The notes below the pieces were generated by a model that was given only the letters and a program-made list of their open reading frames with translations, was not told the DNA's origin and did not search any database. Of a DNA stretch of 6,917 nucleotides, positions 1-5,199 are shown in pieces; within the stretch, counting starts at the first letter, position 1; every line of letters starts with the position of its first letter. The DNA lies in assembly GCF_000966975.1 (NCBI RefSeq), contig NZ_JZWV01000062.1, positions 1 through 6,917 on the forward strand, read 5' to 3'. The stretch comes from Streptomyces katrae (GTDB lineage: Bacteria > Actinomycetota > Actinomycetes > Streptomycetales > Streptomycetaceae). The position numbers were made by a program, and so were the translations under genes.

Positions 1-801
1 GTCCTGGACGGGGCGATGGACCCCTCGCGCCCGGCGCTCGACCTCAACCGCGACCAGACGGCCGGCTTCGACACCGCCTTCCGCTCCTTCGCGAAGGACT
101 GCGCGAAGCAGTCCGACTGCCCGCTGGGGCAGGGCACGCCCGAGGCGCAGGGCCAGCGCCTGAAGGAGTTCTTCCGCAAGCTGGACGCCCAGCCCGTCCC
201 CTCCGGCGACCCGGCCCGCCCGCTGGGCGAGGCCCTCGCGACGACGGGGGTGATCGCGGCGCTGTACGACGAGAGCGCCTGGCCGCAGCTGCGCCAGGCC
301 CTTACGGACGCGATGAACGGCGACGGCGCCGCTCTGCTGGCCCTCGCCGACAGCTACTACGAGCGCGGGGCGGACGGGAAGTACGCGAACCTCATGTTCG
401 CGAACGCCGCCGTGAACTGCCTCGACCAGCCCCCGGCCTTCGGCGGCCCGGAAGCGGTGGACGCCGCCCTGCCCTCCTTCGAGAAGGCCTCGCCCGTCTT
501 CGGCGCGGGCCTGGCCTGGGCCTCCCTGAACTGCACGTACTGGCCGGTGAAGGCCACGGGCACGGCGAAGCCCCTGAAGGCCCACGGAGCCGCCCCGATC
601 GTGGTGGTCGGCACGACGCGCGACCCGGCGACCCCGTACAAGTGGGCCCAGGCCCTGGCGGGGCAGCTCGACTCGGGCACCCTCCTCACCTACGACGGCG
701 ACGGCCACACGGCGTACGGCCGGGGCAGCGACTGCATCGACGCCGCGATCAACCGCTACCTCCTGGAGGGCCAGGCCCCACCGGCCGGCAAGCGCTGCTG
801 A
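1..801 (+). CDS. Secreted alpha/beta hydrolase, tripeptidyl-aminopeptidase (TAP) type, C-terminal part
   Basis: This is the C-terminal 266 residues of an exported serine hydrolase. The frame is open to the left edge (VLDGA precedes the first ATG at 16), so that ATG is internal and the true start, signal peptide and nucleophile serine lie outside the window. The fragment keeps the TAP-like C-terminal domain: the strand with the putative catalytic Asp (VVVGTTRDPATPY, Asp about residue 208 of the fragment) and the catalytic His loop (YDGDGHTAYG, His about 236). Six cysteines fall in three likely pairs (CAKQSDC; NCLDQ with NCTYWP; SDC with the terminal KRC), as expected for a protein folded outside the cell. 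In Streptomyces this family removes tripeptides or single residues from the N-termini of extracellular peptides; which substrate this one uses cannot be told. A hairpin directly follows the stop codon. Confidence 0.88.
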   Translation, partial: VLDGAMDPSRPALDLNRDQTAGFDTAFRSFAKDCAKQSDCPLGQGTPEAQGQRLKEFFRKLDAQPVPSGDPARPLGEALATTGVIAALYDESAWPQLRQALTDAMNGDGAALLALADSYYERGADGKYANLMFANAAVNCLDQPPAFGGPEAVDAALPSFEKASPVFGAGLAWASLNCTYWPVKATGTAKPLKAHGAAPIVVVGTTRDPATPYKWAQALAGQLDSGTLLTYDGDGHTAYGRGSDCIDAAINRYLLEGQAPPAGKRC

Positions 802-804
802 CCC

Positions 805-837
805 CCCGGCCCGCCCCTGGTTCGGGGCACCGGGTTT
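805..837 (+). terminator. Probable terminator of the TAP-type hydrolase gene
   Basis: It starts three bases after the stop codon. CCCGG (805-809) pairs with CCGGG (830-834), and inside it GCCCC (813-817) pairs with GGGGC (824-828) around a six-base loop. Three T residues follow. The T-run is short, which is usual in high-GC actinobacteria. The position between the hydrolase and the tRNA gene supports the call. Confidence 0.5.
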
Positions 838-850
838 AACCCTGTAGACT
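821..850 (+). promoter_or_regulatory. Possible promoter for the tRNA-Thr gene
   Basis: TAGACT (845-850) resembles a sigma-70/HrdB -10 box and lies about 57 bases before the tRNA 5' end. The only -35 candidate at 18-base spacing, TTCGGG (821-826), is weak and overlaps the terminator hairpin of the preceding gene. A promoter must lie somewhere in 802-906 unless the tRNA is read from upstream; this is the best box seen. Confidence 0.35.
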
Positions 851-906
851 TGGCGACGCTGCTGATGAGAGGCTCCCTACGGGGACTTTTCTCGTCTCCC
901 GGCGGT

Positions 907-983
907 GCCGCCTTAGCTCAGTTGGCCAGAGCAACGCACTCGTAATGCGTAGGTCTCGGGTTCGAATCCCGAAGGCGGCTCCA
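907..983 (+). tRNA. tRNA-Thr (anticodon CGU)
   Basis: A complete cloverleaf can be drawn. Acceptor stem GCCGCCT (907-913) pairs with AGGCGGC (973-979). The D arm is GCTC/GAGC (916-919 with 929-932). The anticodon stem ACGCA/TGCGT (934-938 with 946-950) encloses loop CTCGTAA (939-945), so the anticodon is CGT, reading ACG threonine codons. The T arm is TCGGG/CCCGA around TTCGAAT (961-967). The discriminator is T980, and the CCA end is encoded (981-983). ACG is a common threonine codon in high-GC genomes, so this should be a heavily used tRNA. There is no intron and no second copy in the window. Confidence 0.97.
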
Positions 984-987
984 TTGG

Positions 988-1024
988 AACCCCAGGTCGT
1001 GTCCCACACGGCCTGGGGTTTTTT
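988..1024 (+). terminator. Strong intrinsic terminator of the tRNA-Thr gene
   Basis: AACCCCAGG (988-996) pairs with CCTGGGGTT (1012-1020), a T-G wobble (997 with 1011) continues the helix, and CGTGT (998-1002) pairs with ACACG (1006-1010). The result is an uninterrupted 15-pair stem with a three-base CCC loop. Six T residues (1019-1024) end it. It begins four bases after the encoded CCA, so the precursor tRNA has a very short 3' trailer before the hairpin. Confidence 0.93.
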
Positions 1025-1062
1025 GTGTCCCGTGCGTGCGGAGGGCGGGTCGCGAACTCGGG

Positions 1063-1090
1063 TGAAACATTCCCGGGCCGCCATCGCGTC
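1063..1090 (+). promoter_or_regulatory. Putative ECF-sigma promoter of the sigma factor gene
   Basis: TGAAAC (1063-1068) resembles the AAC-containing -35 element of ECF sigma factors. CGTC (1087-1090) lies 18 bases further on and matches a typical ECF -10 core. Transcription would begin near 1097-1100, leaving a leader of about 22-25 bases before the start codon at 1122. ECF sigma factors often read their own promoter, so autoregulation is the natural inference. Evidence is motif and position only. Confidence 0.5.
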
Positions 1091-1121
1091 GAAGGGGTGA
1101 GACGGACGCGAGGGGGAGTAG

Positions 1122-1637
1122 ATGCGGCAGGGGCGCAGGGACGGGTTCCGGGAGTTCGCGGCGGGCCGGTCCGGTCCCTTGTACCGGTCGGCGTGCCTGC
1201 TCGCGAGCGGTGACGTGCACCTCGCGGAGGACCTGGTGCAGGAGACCCTGGGGCGGATGTACCTGCTCTGGGGGCGGATCTCCCGCATCGACAATCCGGC
1301 CGCGTACGCGCAGACGGTCCTCGTCCGGTCCTTCCTGACGCACCAGCGGCGCCGCTCGGCGGGGGAGCGCCCGGTCGGGGAGTTCCCCGAGTCGCGGGCC
1401 CCGGAGGCCGGCGCCGCCGACCCGGAGCTGCGGGTGACCCTGCTGCAGGCGCTGGGGCAGCTGGCGCCGAAGGACCGGGCGGTGCTGGTGCTGCGGTACT
1501 GGGAGGACCGCAGCATCGAGGAGACCGCCGAGGCGATGAACGTCAGTTCGGCGGCGGTCCGTACCCGGAGCACGCGGGCGCTGACGCGGCTGCGCGGGCA
1601 ACTGGGGGACTCGCTGTCCGAGCTCGTCGCCCGCTGA
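1122..1637 (+). CDS. SigE-family ECF RNA polymerase sigma factor
   Basis: This is a 171-residue alternative sigma factor that directs RNA polymerase to a small set of promoters. Region 2 spans about residues 18-80: helix LAEDLVQETLGRMYLLW matches the conserved region 2.1/2.2 polymerase-binding segment, and PAAYAQTVLVRSFLTHQRRR matches the region 2.3/2.4 helix that melts and reads the -10 element. Region 4 spans about 104-162: LGQLAPKDRAVLVLRYWEDR and the helix-turn-helix SIEETAEAMNVSSAAVRTRS read the -35 element. There is no C-terminal SnoaL-like extension, and the length is normal for the family. The start at 1122 is set by the purine-rich site AGGGGGA (1111-1117), four bases upstream. The membrane-protein gene 62 bases downstream is its probable regulatory partner. 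The number assigned to this sigma factor in any species cannot be told from sequence. Confidence 0.93.
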   Translation: MRQGRRDGFREFAAGRSGPLYRSACLLASGDVHLAEDLVQETLGRMYLLWGRISRIDNPAAYAQTVLVRSFLTHQRRRSAGERPVGEFPESRAPEAGAADPELRVTLLQALGQLAPKDRAVLVLRYWEDRSIEETAEAMNVSSAAVRTRSTRALTRLRGQLGDSLSELVAR

Positions 1638-1699
1638 GTGCCTCCTCTCGATGTTTTTCCTCGCTCCTCCTCGCTACTGAGTGGAAGGTCTGGGTCCGT
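1638..1699 (+). other. Pyrimidine-rich spacer between sigma and membrane-protein genes
   Basis: These 62 bases hold no terminator, so co-transcription of the flanking genes is likely. Much of the spacer is C/T-rich, with CCTCCTC (1641-1647) and CTCCTCCTC (1665-1673), which are anti-Shine-Dalgarno in sense. A nine-codon frame (ATG 1651 to TGA 1680) has no ribosome-binding site and is probably chance. The only candidate ribosome site for the next gene is GGAAGG (1683-1688), 11 bases from its ATG, which is longer than ideal. Confidence 0.4.
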
Positions 1700-2950
1700 A
1701 TGTCCTTTGAAGATGAGCTCGGTGAAGCCCTGCGGCAGGCGGGGGACGGTTTCACGCCTGACCGGCAGGCCCTCGTCGCCGGCGGTGAGCGGCGCGGACG
1801 GAGGCTGGTGGTCCGCCGCCGGGCCGCCGTGATCGGCGGATCGGCGCTGGGGCTGGCCCTGATCGGTACCGCCGGCGCCTTCGCGGGCGGCCTGCTGGGC
1901 GGCTCGGGCGGCGCGGGGACCCCGAACGTCGCGGCCCCGCCGGCCCTGTCGAGCACCCCGCCCCCGAAGGGGCCGCACGGGACCGGCACCGGTGCCGTCT
2001 CCGATGCCCAGATGGTCGCCTGGCTCAAGCAGCTGCTGCCCGACGGGCAGCTCACCGAGACCCGGGGGCGCGGGACGGGCGGCGGGTTCGGGGGGCTCCC
2101 GGTGGCCTCCGGCGTGTACGACGACGGGAAGGGCGGGGCGGCCGTCGGGGTCAGCCTCAACCGCGTGGATCCGAAGGGTGCGAGCACCGCCGAGCTGGTC
2201 GCCTGCCCCGACAAGAACCTCTTCGACTACGACGGCTGCACGTCCGAGACGTTGCAGGACGGCTCGAAGATCATGGTCTTCCAGGGCTACGAGTACCCCG
2301 ACCGCCGCGTCCCCACGAAGTCGTGGCGGGCCACGCTGGTGACTCCGCAGGGCTACCTGGTGGACGTACAGGAGTGGAACGCGGCCGCGGAGAAGGGCGC
2401 TCCCGTCTCGCGGACCGATCCCCCGCTGGACCCGGCCCGGCTCAAGACCCTCGCGCTGTCGCCGCTGTGGCACCCGGCACTGGAGGACCTGCCGGCGGCC
2501 CATCCGGAGTCGCCGCGCTCGTCCGCGCGCCCGGGGGTACAGGCCGCGCCGGTCCTGGACGGCCTGCTGGCCGGGTACGGCATCCCGGTCGTCGCCAAGG
2601 GGGGCCAGGGAGACAGCGCCTACGCCGTCCTCGACGACGGCAGGGGCGAGTCGATGGTCTCCGTGGAGGTCCAGTCGTCCTGGCAGCCGGGCAGCCCCCT
2701 GGACAGCCTGTTCGCGGCCGCCACGGTGCTGCCGGACGGCACGAAGGTGGTGACCCGCCAGACGCCCGGGGAGAAGGGCGGCAAGAACGTGGTCTGGTGG
2801 AACGTGGACACGCTGCGGAAGGACGGCACCCGTGTGATCGTCTCGGCCTTCAACGCCAAGAACCAGGAGAGCGACGCCACCCGGAAGGACCCGGCGCTGA
2901 CGATGGCGCAGCTGAAGGAGATGGCGACGAGCGACAAGTGGACCAAGTAG
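1700..2950 (+). CDS. Single-pass membrane protein, putative partner (anti-sigma/sensor) of the SigE-family sigma factor
   Basis: This is a 416-residue protein. Residues 1-40 are a short cytoplasmic segment (start MSFEDELGEALRQAGDGFTP) ending in a strongly basic stretch (RRGRRLVVRRR). Residues 43-65 form one hydrophobic helix, and a Gly/Pro/Ser-rich linker runs to about 100. The rest is predicted outside the cell and looks like two diverged copies of one domain: about 101-257 and about 285-414 share a DDGKG/DDGRG strand, LQDGSK/LPDGTK, then DPPLDPARLKTLALSPLW aligned with DPALTMAQLKEMATSDKW. Copy 1 carries a possible disulfide (Cys169, Cys180). No HxxxCxxC zinc anti-sigma motif is present, so an anti-sigma role is inferred only from topology and position after the sigma gene; a lipid or envelope sensor is equally possible. 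The conserved-looking FEDELGEALR start supports ATG 1700, although its ribosome site is poorly spaced. Confidence 0.85.
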   Translation: MSFEDELGEALRQAGDGFTPDRQALVAGGERRGRRLVVRRRAAVIGGSALGLALIGTAGAFAGGLLGGSGGAGTPNVAAPPALSSTPPPKGPHGTGTGAVSDAQMVAWLKQLLPDGQLTETRGRGTGGGFGGLPVASGVYDDGKGGAAVGVSLNRVDPKGASTAELVACPDKNLFDYDGCTSETLQDGSKIMVFQGYEYPDRRVPTKSWRATLVTPQGYLVDVQEWNAAAEKGAPVSRTDPPLDPARLKTLALSPLWHPALEDLPAAHPESPRSSARPGVQAAPVLDGLLAGYGIPVVAKGGQGDSAYAVLDDGRGESMVSVEVQSSWQPGSPLDSLFAAATVLPDGTKVVTRQTPGEKGGKNVVWWNVDTLRKDGTRVIVSAFNAKNQESDATRKDPALTMAQLKEMATSDKWTK

Positions 2951-2980
2951 CGTCCGCGTCCCGTACGGCGACCGCGGCGG

Positions 2981-3003
2981 CGTGGCCGTCCCCCACGGCC
3001 ACG
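2981..3003. terminator. Terminator-like hairpin after the membrane-protein gene
   Basis: CGTGGCCGT (2981-2989) and ACGGCCACG (2995-3003) form a perfect nine-pair stem with a CCCCC loop, 30 bases after the stop codon at 2950. There is no T-run, so it would act as a U-less stem of the kind often proposed in Streptomyces. It could work in either direction between the convergent genes. Confidence 0.5.
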
Positions 3004-3004
3004 T

Positions 3005-3039
3005 CACCGGCGCCGGTGCGCAGGACCGGGACGCCGGTC
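3005..3039. repeat. Two further inverted repeats in tandem
   Basis: CACCGGCGCCGGTG (3005-3018) is a perfect 14-base palindrome. GACCGG (3024-3029) pairs with CCGGTC (3034-3039) around a four-base loop. They begin one base after the first hairpin ends. They may be part of a bidirectional terminator cluster, or a protein-binding site. Confidence 0.4.
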
Positions 3040-3076
3040 TCGTTCGCGAGGGAGGCGGGTCCTGGCGGCCACCGGG

Positions 3077-3748
3077 TCACTCCCCTTCCACGGGCATGTC
3101 CCGCATGGTGCGCAGCGGTGAGAACAGGACGAACAGCGAGGCGCTCCACGTGCCGAGGACGCAGATCCACAGGGTGGTGCGCAGCCCCAGTTGGCTGCCG
3201 AGGGCTCCGCCGAGCAGCGCCCCGAGCGGGATGACGCCGAGGCAGACCCACATGAAGGCCGCATTGACCCGGCCGAGCAGTGGGGCGGGGGTGATGTGCT
3301 GGAGGTAGGAGTTTGCGGTGATGTTGTAGAGGCCCACGTTCGCGGAGAACGCGGCGAGACCCAGCCCGTAGAGCGCGCTCGCCGGGCACCTGAGCCTTTG
3401 GTACCTGTACGTCGTCGTCGGCGTCGGCGGTGTCTTCACCGTGCTGTTCAACGTGGCGTACAAGAGCATGCTGCCCCGGCTCGCCGGGCCGGACCGGCTC
3501 GTGGACGCCAACGCGAAGATCGTGATGAGCCAGGACTTCGCGGAGCTCGTCGGCCCCACCCATGCGCACGACGTCGCACACGATCATCAGCTTCCGCTGG
3601 TCGATCCGGTCGGCGAGGATCCCGGCGGGCAGGGAGAAGAGCAGGTACGGGTCTGGCCGCCCCACAGGAGGGCGAAGTTGCGGCTGCGCCAGAGCGGCAC
3701 GCTCACCGGGCGGTCCGCGACGACGGGTGCGGCCTTCTGCTCGATCAT
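3077..3748 (-). pseudogene. Major facilitator superfamily (MFS) transporter, broken by deletions, a frameshift and an internal inversion
   Basis: Read on the minus strand, recognisable pieces of one MFS drug/metabolite exporter appear in order. The first is the N-terminus from ATG 3748 (LWRSRNFALLWGGQ, to about 3653). After a frame change, the cytoplasmic loop 2-3 region follows (PYLLFSLPAGILADRID then RKLMIVCDVVRM, 3650-3561). The third piece is the late region (ANVGLYNITANSYLQHITPA, then PLLGRVNAAFMW and a run of hydrophobic helices) to the stop at 3077. The segment that should follow DVVRM is present, but on the opposite strand, at about 3390-3560. About 40 residues after LLWGGQ and well over 100 residues in the middle of the protein are missing compared with usual MFS proteins of about 400 residues. 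No ribosome-binding site precedes ATG 3748. It cannot make a working transporter. An assembly error is the main alternative to a real pseudogene. Confidence 0.8.
3390..3560 (+). pseudogene. Inverted internal segment of the MFS transporter
   Basis: These 57 plus-strand codons encode a typical MFS stretch: a hydrophobic helix (LSLWYLYVVVGVGGVFTVLF) followed by the conserved loop NVAYKSMLPRLAGPDRLVDA and FAELVGPT. In relatives this follows directly after the DRxxxRKLMI...DVVR segment, which here ends at 3561 on the other strand. The right breakpoint can be placed at about 3560/3561 and the left one at about 3389. Flipping 3390-3560 back joins DVVRM in frame to LSLWYLY, giving about 87 continuous codons. 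There is no start codon context or ribosome site for a separate plus-strand gene. Confidence 0.75.
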
Positions 3749-3888
3749 GCGGGACGCGCCTGGACGCCCAGGTGCTCGAACCGGCTTGAATGGGTCAGCG
3801 ACACGTGGCCCCCTCGGGAGAGATCTGGCGTTCATGATCCGCCGTCCGGGGGCTCCGTTCGTCGCGGGGGTGCGGGCGGGGCTACGTT

Positions 3889-3922
3889 GGGTGGGGTCGG
3901 GGCCTGGGCGTCGGGTGGTGGG
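3889..3922 (+). promoter_or_regulatory. Potential G-quadruplex in the hydrolase leader
   Basis: Six G-runs of three or four (3889-3891, 3893-3896, 3899-3902, 3906-3908, 3913-3915, 3920-3922) are separated by loops of one to four bases. This meets the usual G3+N1-7 rule for a quadruplex with runs to spare. The last run overlaps the ribosome-binding site, so folding in the mRNA could limit translation. Such runs also arise by chance in high-GC DNA. Confidence 0.35.
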
Positions 3923-3925
3923 AGG
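3920..3925 (+). promoter_or_regulatory. Ribosome-binding site deciding the serine hydrolase start
   Basis: GGGAGG ends six bases before ATG 3932. It fixes the start there, although the frame is open far upstream (to before 3191) through unrelated sequence. Confidence 0.7.
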
Positions 3926-3931
3926 CCGGGC

Positions 3932-5140
3932 ATGACGGCGCGGTGGCGTGGTGTGGCGGTCGGGGCTGCCGCCGTCGGGCTCGTGGTGGTTCCGGTGGGG
4001 GTCGGGGCCGGTCGCGCGTGGGACACGGCTGCTCGGCCGGCCGTGTCGGCCACTCCGGTGGGCGATGACTTCCCGCGGCTGACGCCCGCGGTCGCGGCGC
4101 GGCTGGACGCGGCCGTGCAGAAGGTGCTCAAGGAGGCCGGGGTGCCCGGGGTGATGGTCTCGCTCTCGGCGCCGGGCAAGGGGGAGTACGTACGGGCCTT
4201 CGGGGTCGCCGACGAGGCGACGGGCGCGCCGATGAAGACCGACATGAGCGTGCGGATCGGGAGCGTCACCAAGACCTTCACCGTGACCGCGCTGCTGAGG
4301 CTGGTCGATCAGGGGAAGGTGGGGCTCGACGATCCCGTCGGGAAGTACGTGGCCGGGGTGCCCAACGGCGAGCGGATCACGTTGCGCCAGCTCGCGGAGA
4401 TGCGGAGCGGGCTGTTCAACTACTCCGAGGACGAGGGGTTCTTCAAGGCCTTGACGAGTGATCCGCGGCGGCCGTTCACCCCGCGGGAGCTGCTCTCGTA
4501 CGCGTTCAAGCACCCGGTGCTGTTCGAGCCCGGGGCGAAGTTCTCCTACTGCAACACCAATCTGGTGCTGTTGGGGCTGGTGGTGGAGAAGGTGACGGGG
4601 GAGCCGCTCCGGAAGGTCGTCACGGATCAGGTGATCAAGCCCGCCGGGCTGCGGCACACGCTGTTCCCGACCGGGGCGGAGTTCCCGAGTCCGCATGCGC
4701 GGGGGTACACCGATCAGACGGCCACCGGGAAGGTCGAGGACGCCGCCGGCTGGGACCCCTCCTGGGGCTGGGCCGCCGGGGCGATGGTCTCCGATCTGGG
4801 CGACCTGCGGAGCTGGGCCGGGACCCTGGCCACCGGGACCCTGCTGACCCCCGCCACCCAGGCGCAGCGGCTGAAGATGGTCCAGGCCCTGCCGGACGCG
4901 GGTTACGGGCTGGGCATCTTCGACGTCGCCGGGTGGATCGGGCACAACGGCTCGCTGCCCGGGTACGAGGCGCTGGTCGTCCACCTGCCGCGGCCGCGGG
5001 CCACGCTGGTGGTGCTGCTCAACACCGACATCTCGTACAAGGGGGCCGAGCCCAGTACGGCCTTCGGCGAGGCGATCACGAGGATCGTGACCCCGCGGCA
5101 CGTCTTCGAGCTGCCGGCCCAGCCCGTCACCGGCCACTGA
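3932..5140 (+). CDS. Exported serine hydrolase, class C beta-lactamase / R61-like D-Ala-D-Ala carboxypeptidase family
   Basis: This is a 402-residue penicillin-binding-fold enzyme. Residues 1-28 form an export signal (MTARWR, then a hydrophobic core AVGAAAVGLVVVPVGVG). The active-site motifs are in the right order and spacing: SxxK as SVTK (nucleophile Ser111, Lys114), YxN as YCN (Tyr206, Asn208), and the third motif as HNG (His338-Gly340) in IGHNGSLPGY. The surrounding sequence (RIGSVTKTF, LLRLVDQGKVGLDDPV, ITLRQLAEMRSGL, FSYCNTN, GYGLGIFD) closely follows the Streptomyces R61 DD-peptidase, whose motifs are SVTK, YSN and HTG. It probably acts outside the cell on D-Ala-D-Ala peptides of peptidoglycan or on related D-amino-acid esters or amides. 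Beta-lactamase or esterase activity cannot be excluded. Family length is normal and no defect is visible. Confidence 0.9.
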   Translation: MTARWRGVAVGAAAVGLVVVPVGVGAGRAWDTAARPAVSATPVGDDFPRLTPAVAARLDAAVQKVLKEAGVPGVMVSLSAPGKGEYVRAFGVADEATGAPMKTDMSVRIGSVTKTFTVTALLRLVDQGKVGLDDPVGKYVAGVPNGERITLRQLAEMRSGLFNYSEDEGFFKALTSDPRRPFTPRELLSYAFKHPVLFEPGAKFSYCNTNLVLLGLVVEKVTGEPLRKVVTDQVIKPAGLRHTLFPTGAEFPSPHARGYTDQTATGKVEDAAGWDPSWGWAAGAMVSDLGDLRSWAGTLATGTLLTPATQAQRLKMVQALPDAGYGLGIFDVAGWIGHNGSLPGYEALVVHLPRPRATLVVLLNTDISYKGAEPSTAFGEAITRIVTPRHVFELPAQPVTGH

Positions 5141-5150
5141 GACGCCGGTG
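5128..5150 (+). terminator. Weak hairpin across the hydrolase stop codon
   Basis: CACCGGC (5128-5134) pairs with GCCGGTG (5144-5150) around a nine-base loop containing the TGA stop. No T-run follows, so termination here is doubtful and read-through into the acetyltransferase gene is possible. Confidence 0.25.
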
Positions 5151-5199
5151 GTGCCGGCCTCCCGTCGCGCGCACAATGGACGGCCACGTGCGAATGATC

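Larger units (their letters stand above)
2951..3076. other. Intergenic stretch between convergent genes, no intact gene
   Basis: This stretch separates the membrane-protein gene from the transporter pseudogene that points toward it. Its left half carries three hairpins (2981-3039), annotated separately. On the minus strand, one frame gives a short protein-like string (GAGDVAVGDGHAAAVAVRDA). It recalls the middle of DUF397 proteins but has no start, no ribosome site and no end before it runs into the neighbouring gene. Confidence 0.4.
3749..3931. other. Intergenic leader of the serine hydrolase gene
   Basis: This 183-base stretch contains no gene. CCTGG (3759-3763) and CCAGG (3768-3772) form a small inverted repeat just upstream of the pseudogene start and could be an old operator. 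A weak promoter candidate for the hydrolase is TTCGTC (3858-3863) with TACGTT (3883-3888), spacing 19. From about 3865 on, the plus strand is dominated by runs of G. Confidence 0.4.

Noticed and set aside
960..983. tRNA 3' end as an attachment site of an integrated element
   Set aside because: No integrase gene and no second copy of the tRNA 3' end was seen in the window, and the neighbours look chromosomal.
1651..1680. Nine-codon leader peptide before the membrane-protein gene
   Set aside because: It has no ribosome-binding site, and no attenuator structure follows; it is likely chance.
836..3007. A 723-codon minus-strand open frame across the tRNA, sigma factor and membrane-protein genes
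   Set aside because: It is antisense to three well-supported features, runs through the tRNA, and is basic, Arg/Pro-rich low-complexity protein typical of wrong-frame high-GC DNA.
3377..3489. Direct repeat GCTCGCCGGGC at 3377-3387 and 3479-3489
   Set aside because: Eleven bases of common GC-rich codons; one copy spans the left breakpoint region but the second lies inside a conserved coding motif (LAGP), so chance is the simpler explanation.
3191..3931. A long N-terminal extension of the serine hydrolase frame on the plus strand
   Set aside because: The translation is Arg/Gly/Ala-rich and crosses the transporter pseudogene antisense. A ribosome site and signal peptide place the true start at 3932.
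3441..3935. A separate plus-strand gene starting at ATG 3441
   Set aside because: Only the codons to 3560 look like MFS protein, the ATG is in the middle of a transmembrane segment, and there is no ribosome site. It is the inverted piece of the pseudogene.
3587..5176. A 529-codon minus-strand open frame ending in MFS-like sequence
   Set aside because: Most of it is antisense to the serine hydrolase. Only its last 33 residues before the frame change (from Met at 3748) are real transporter sequence.
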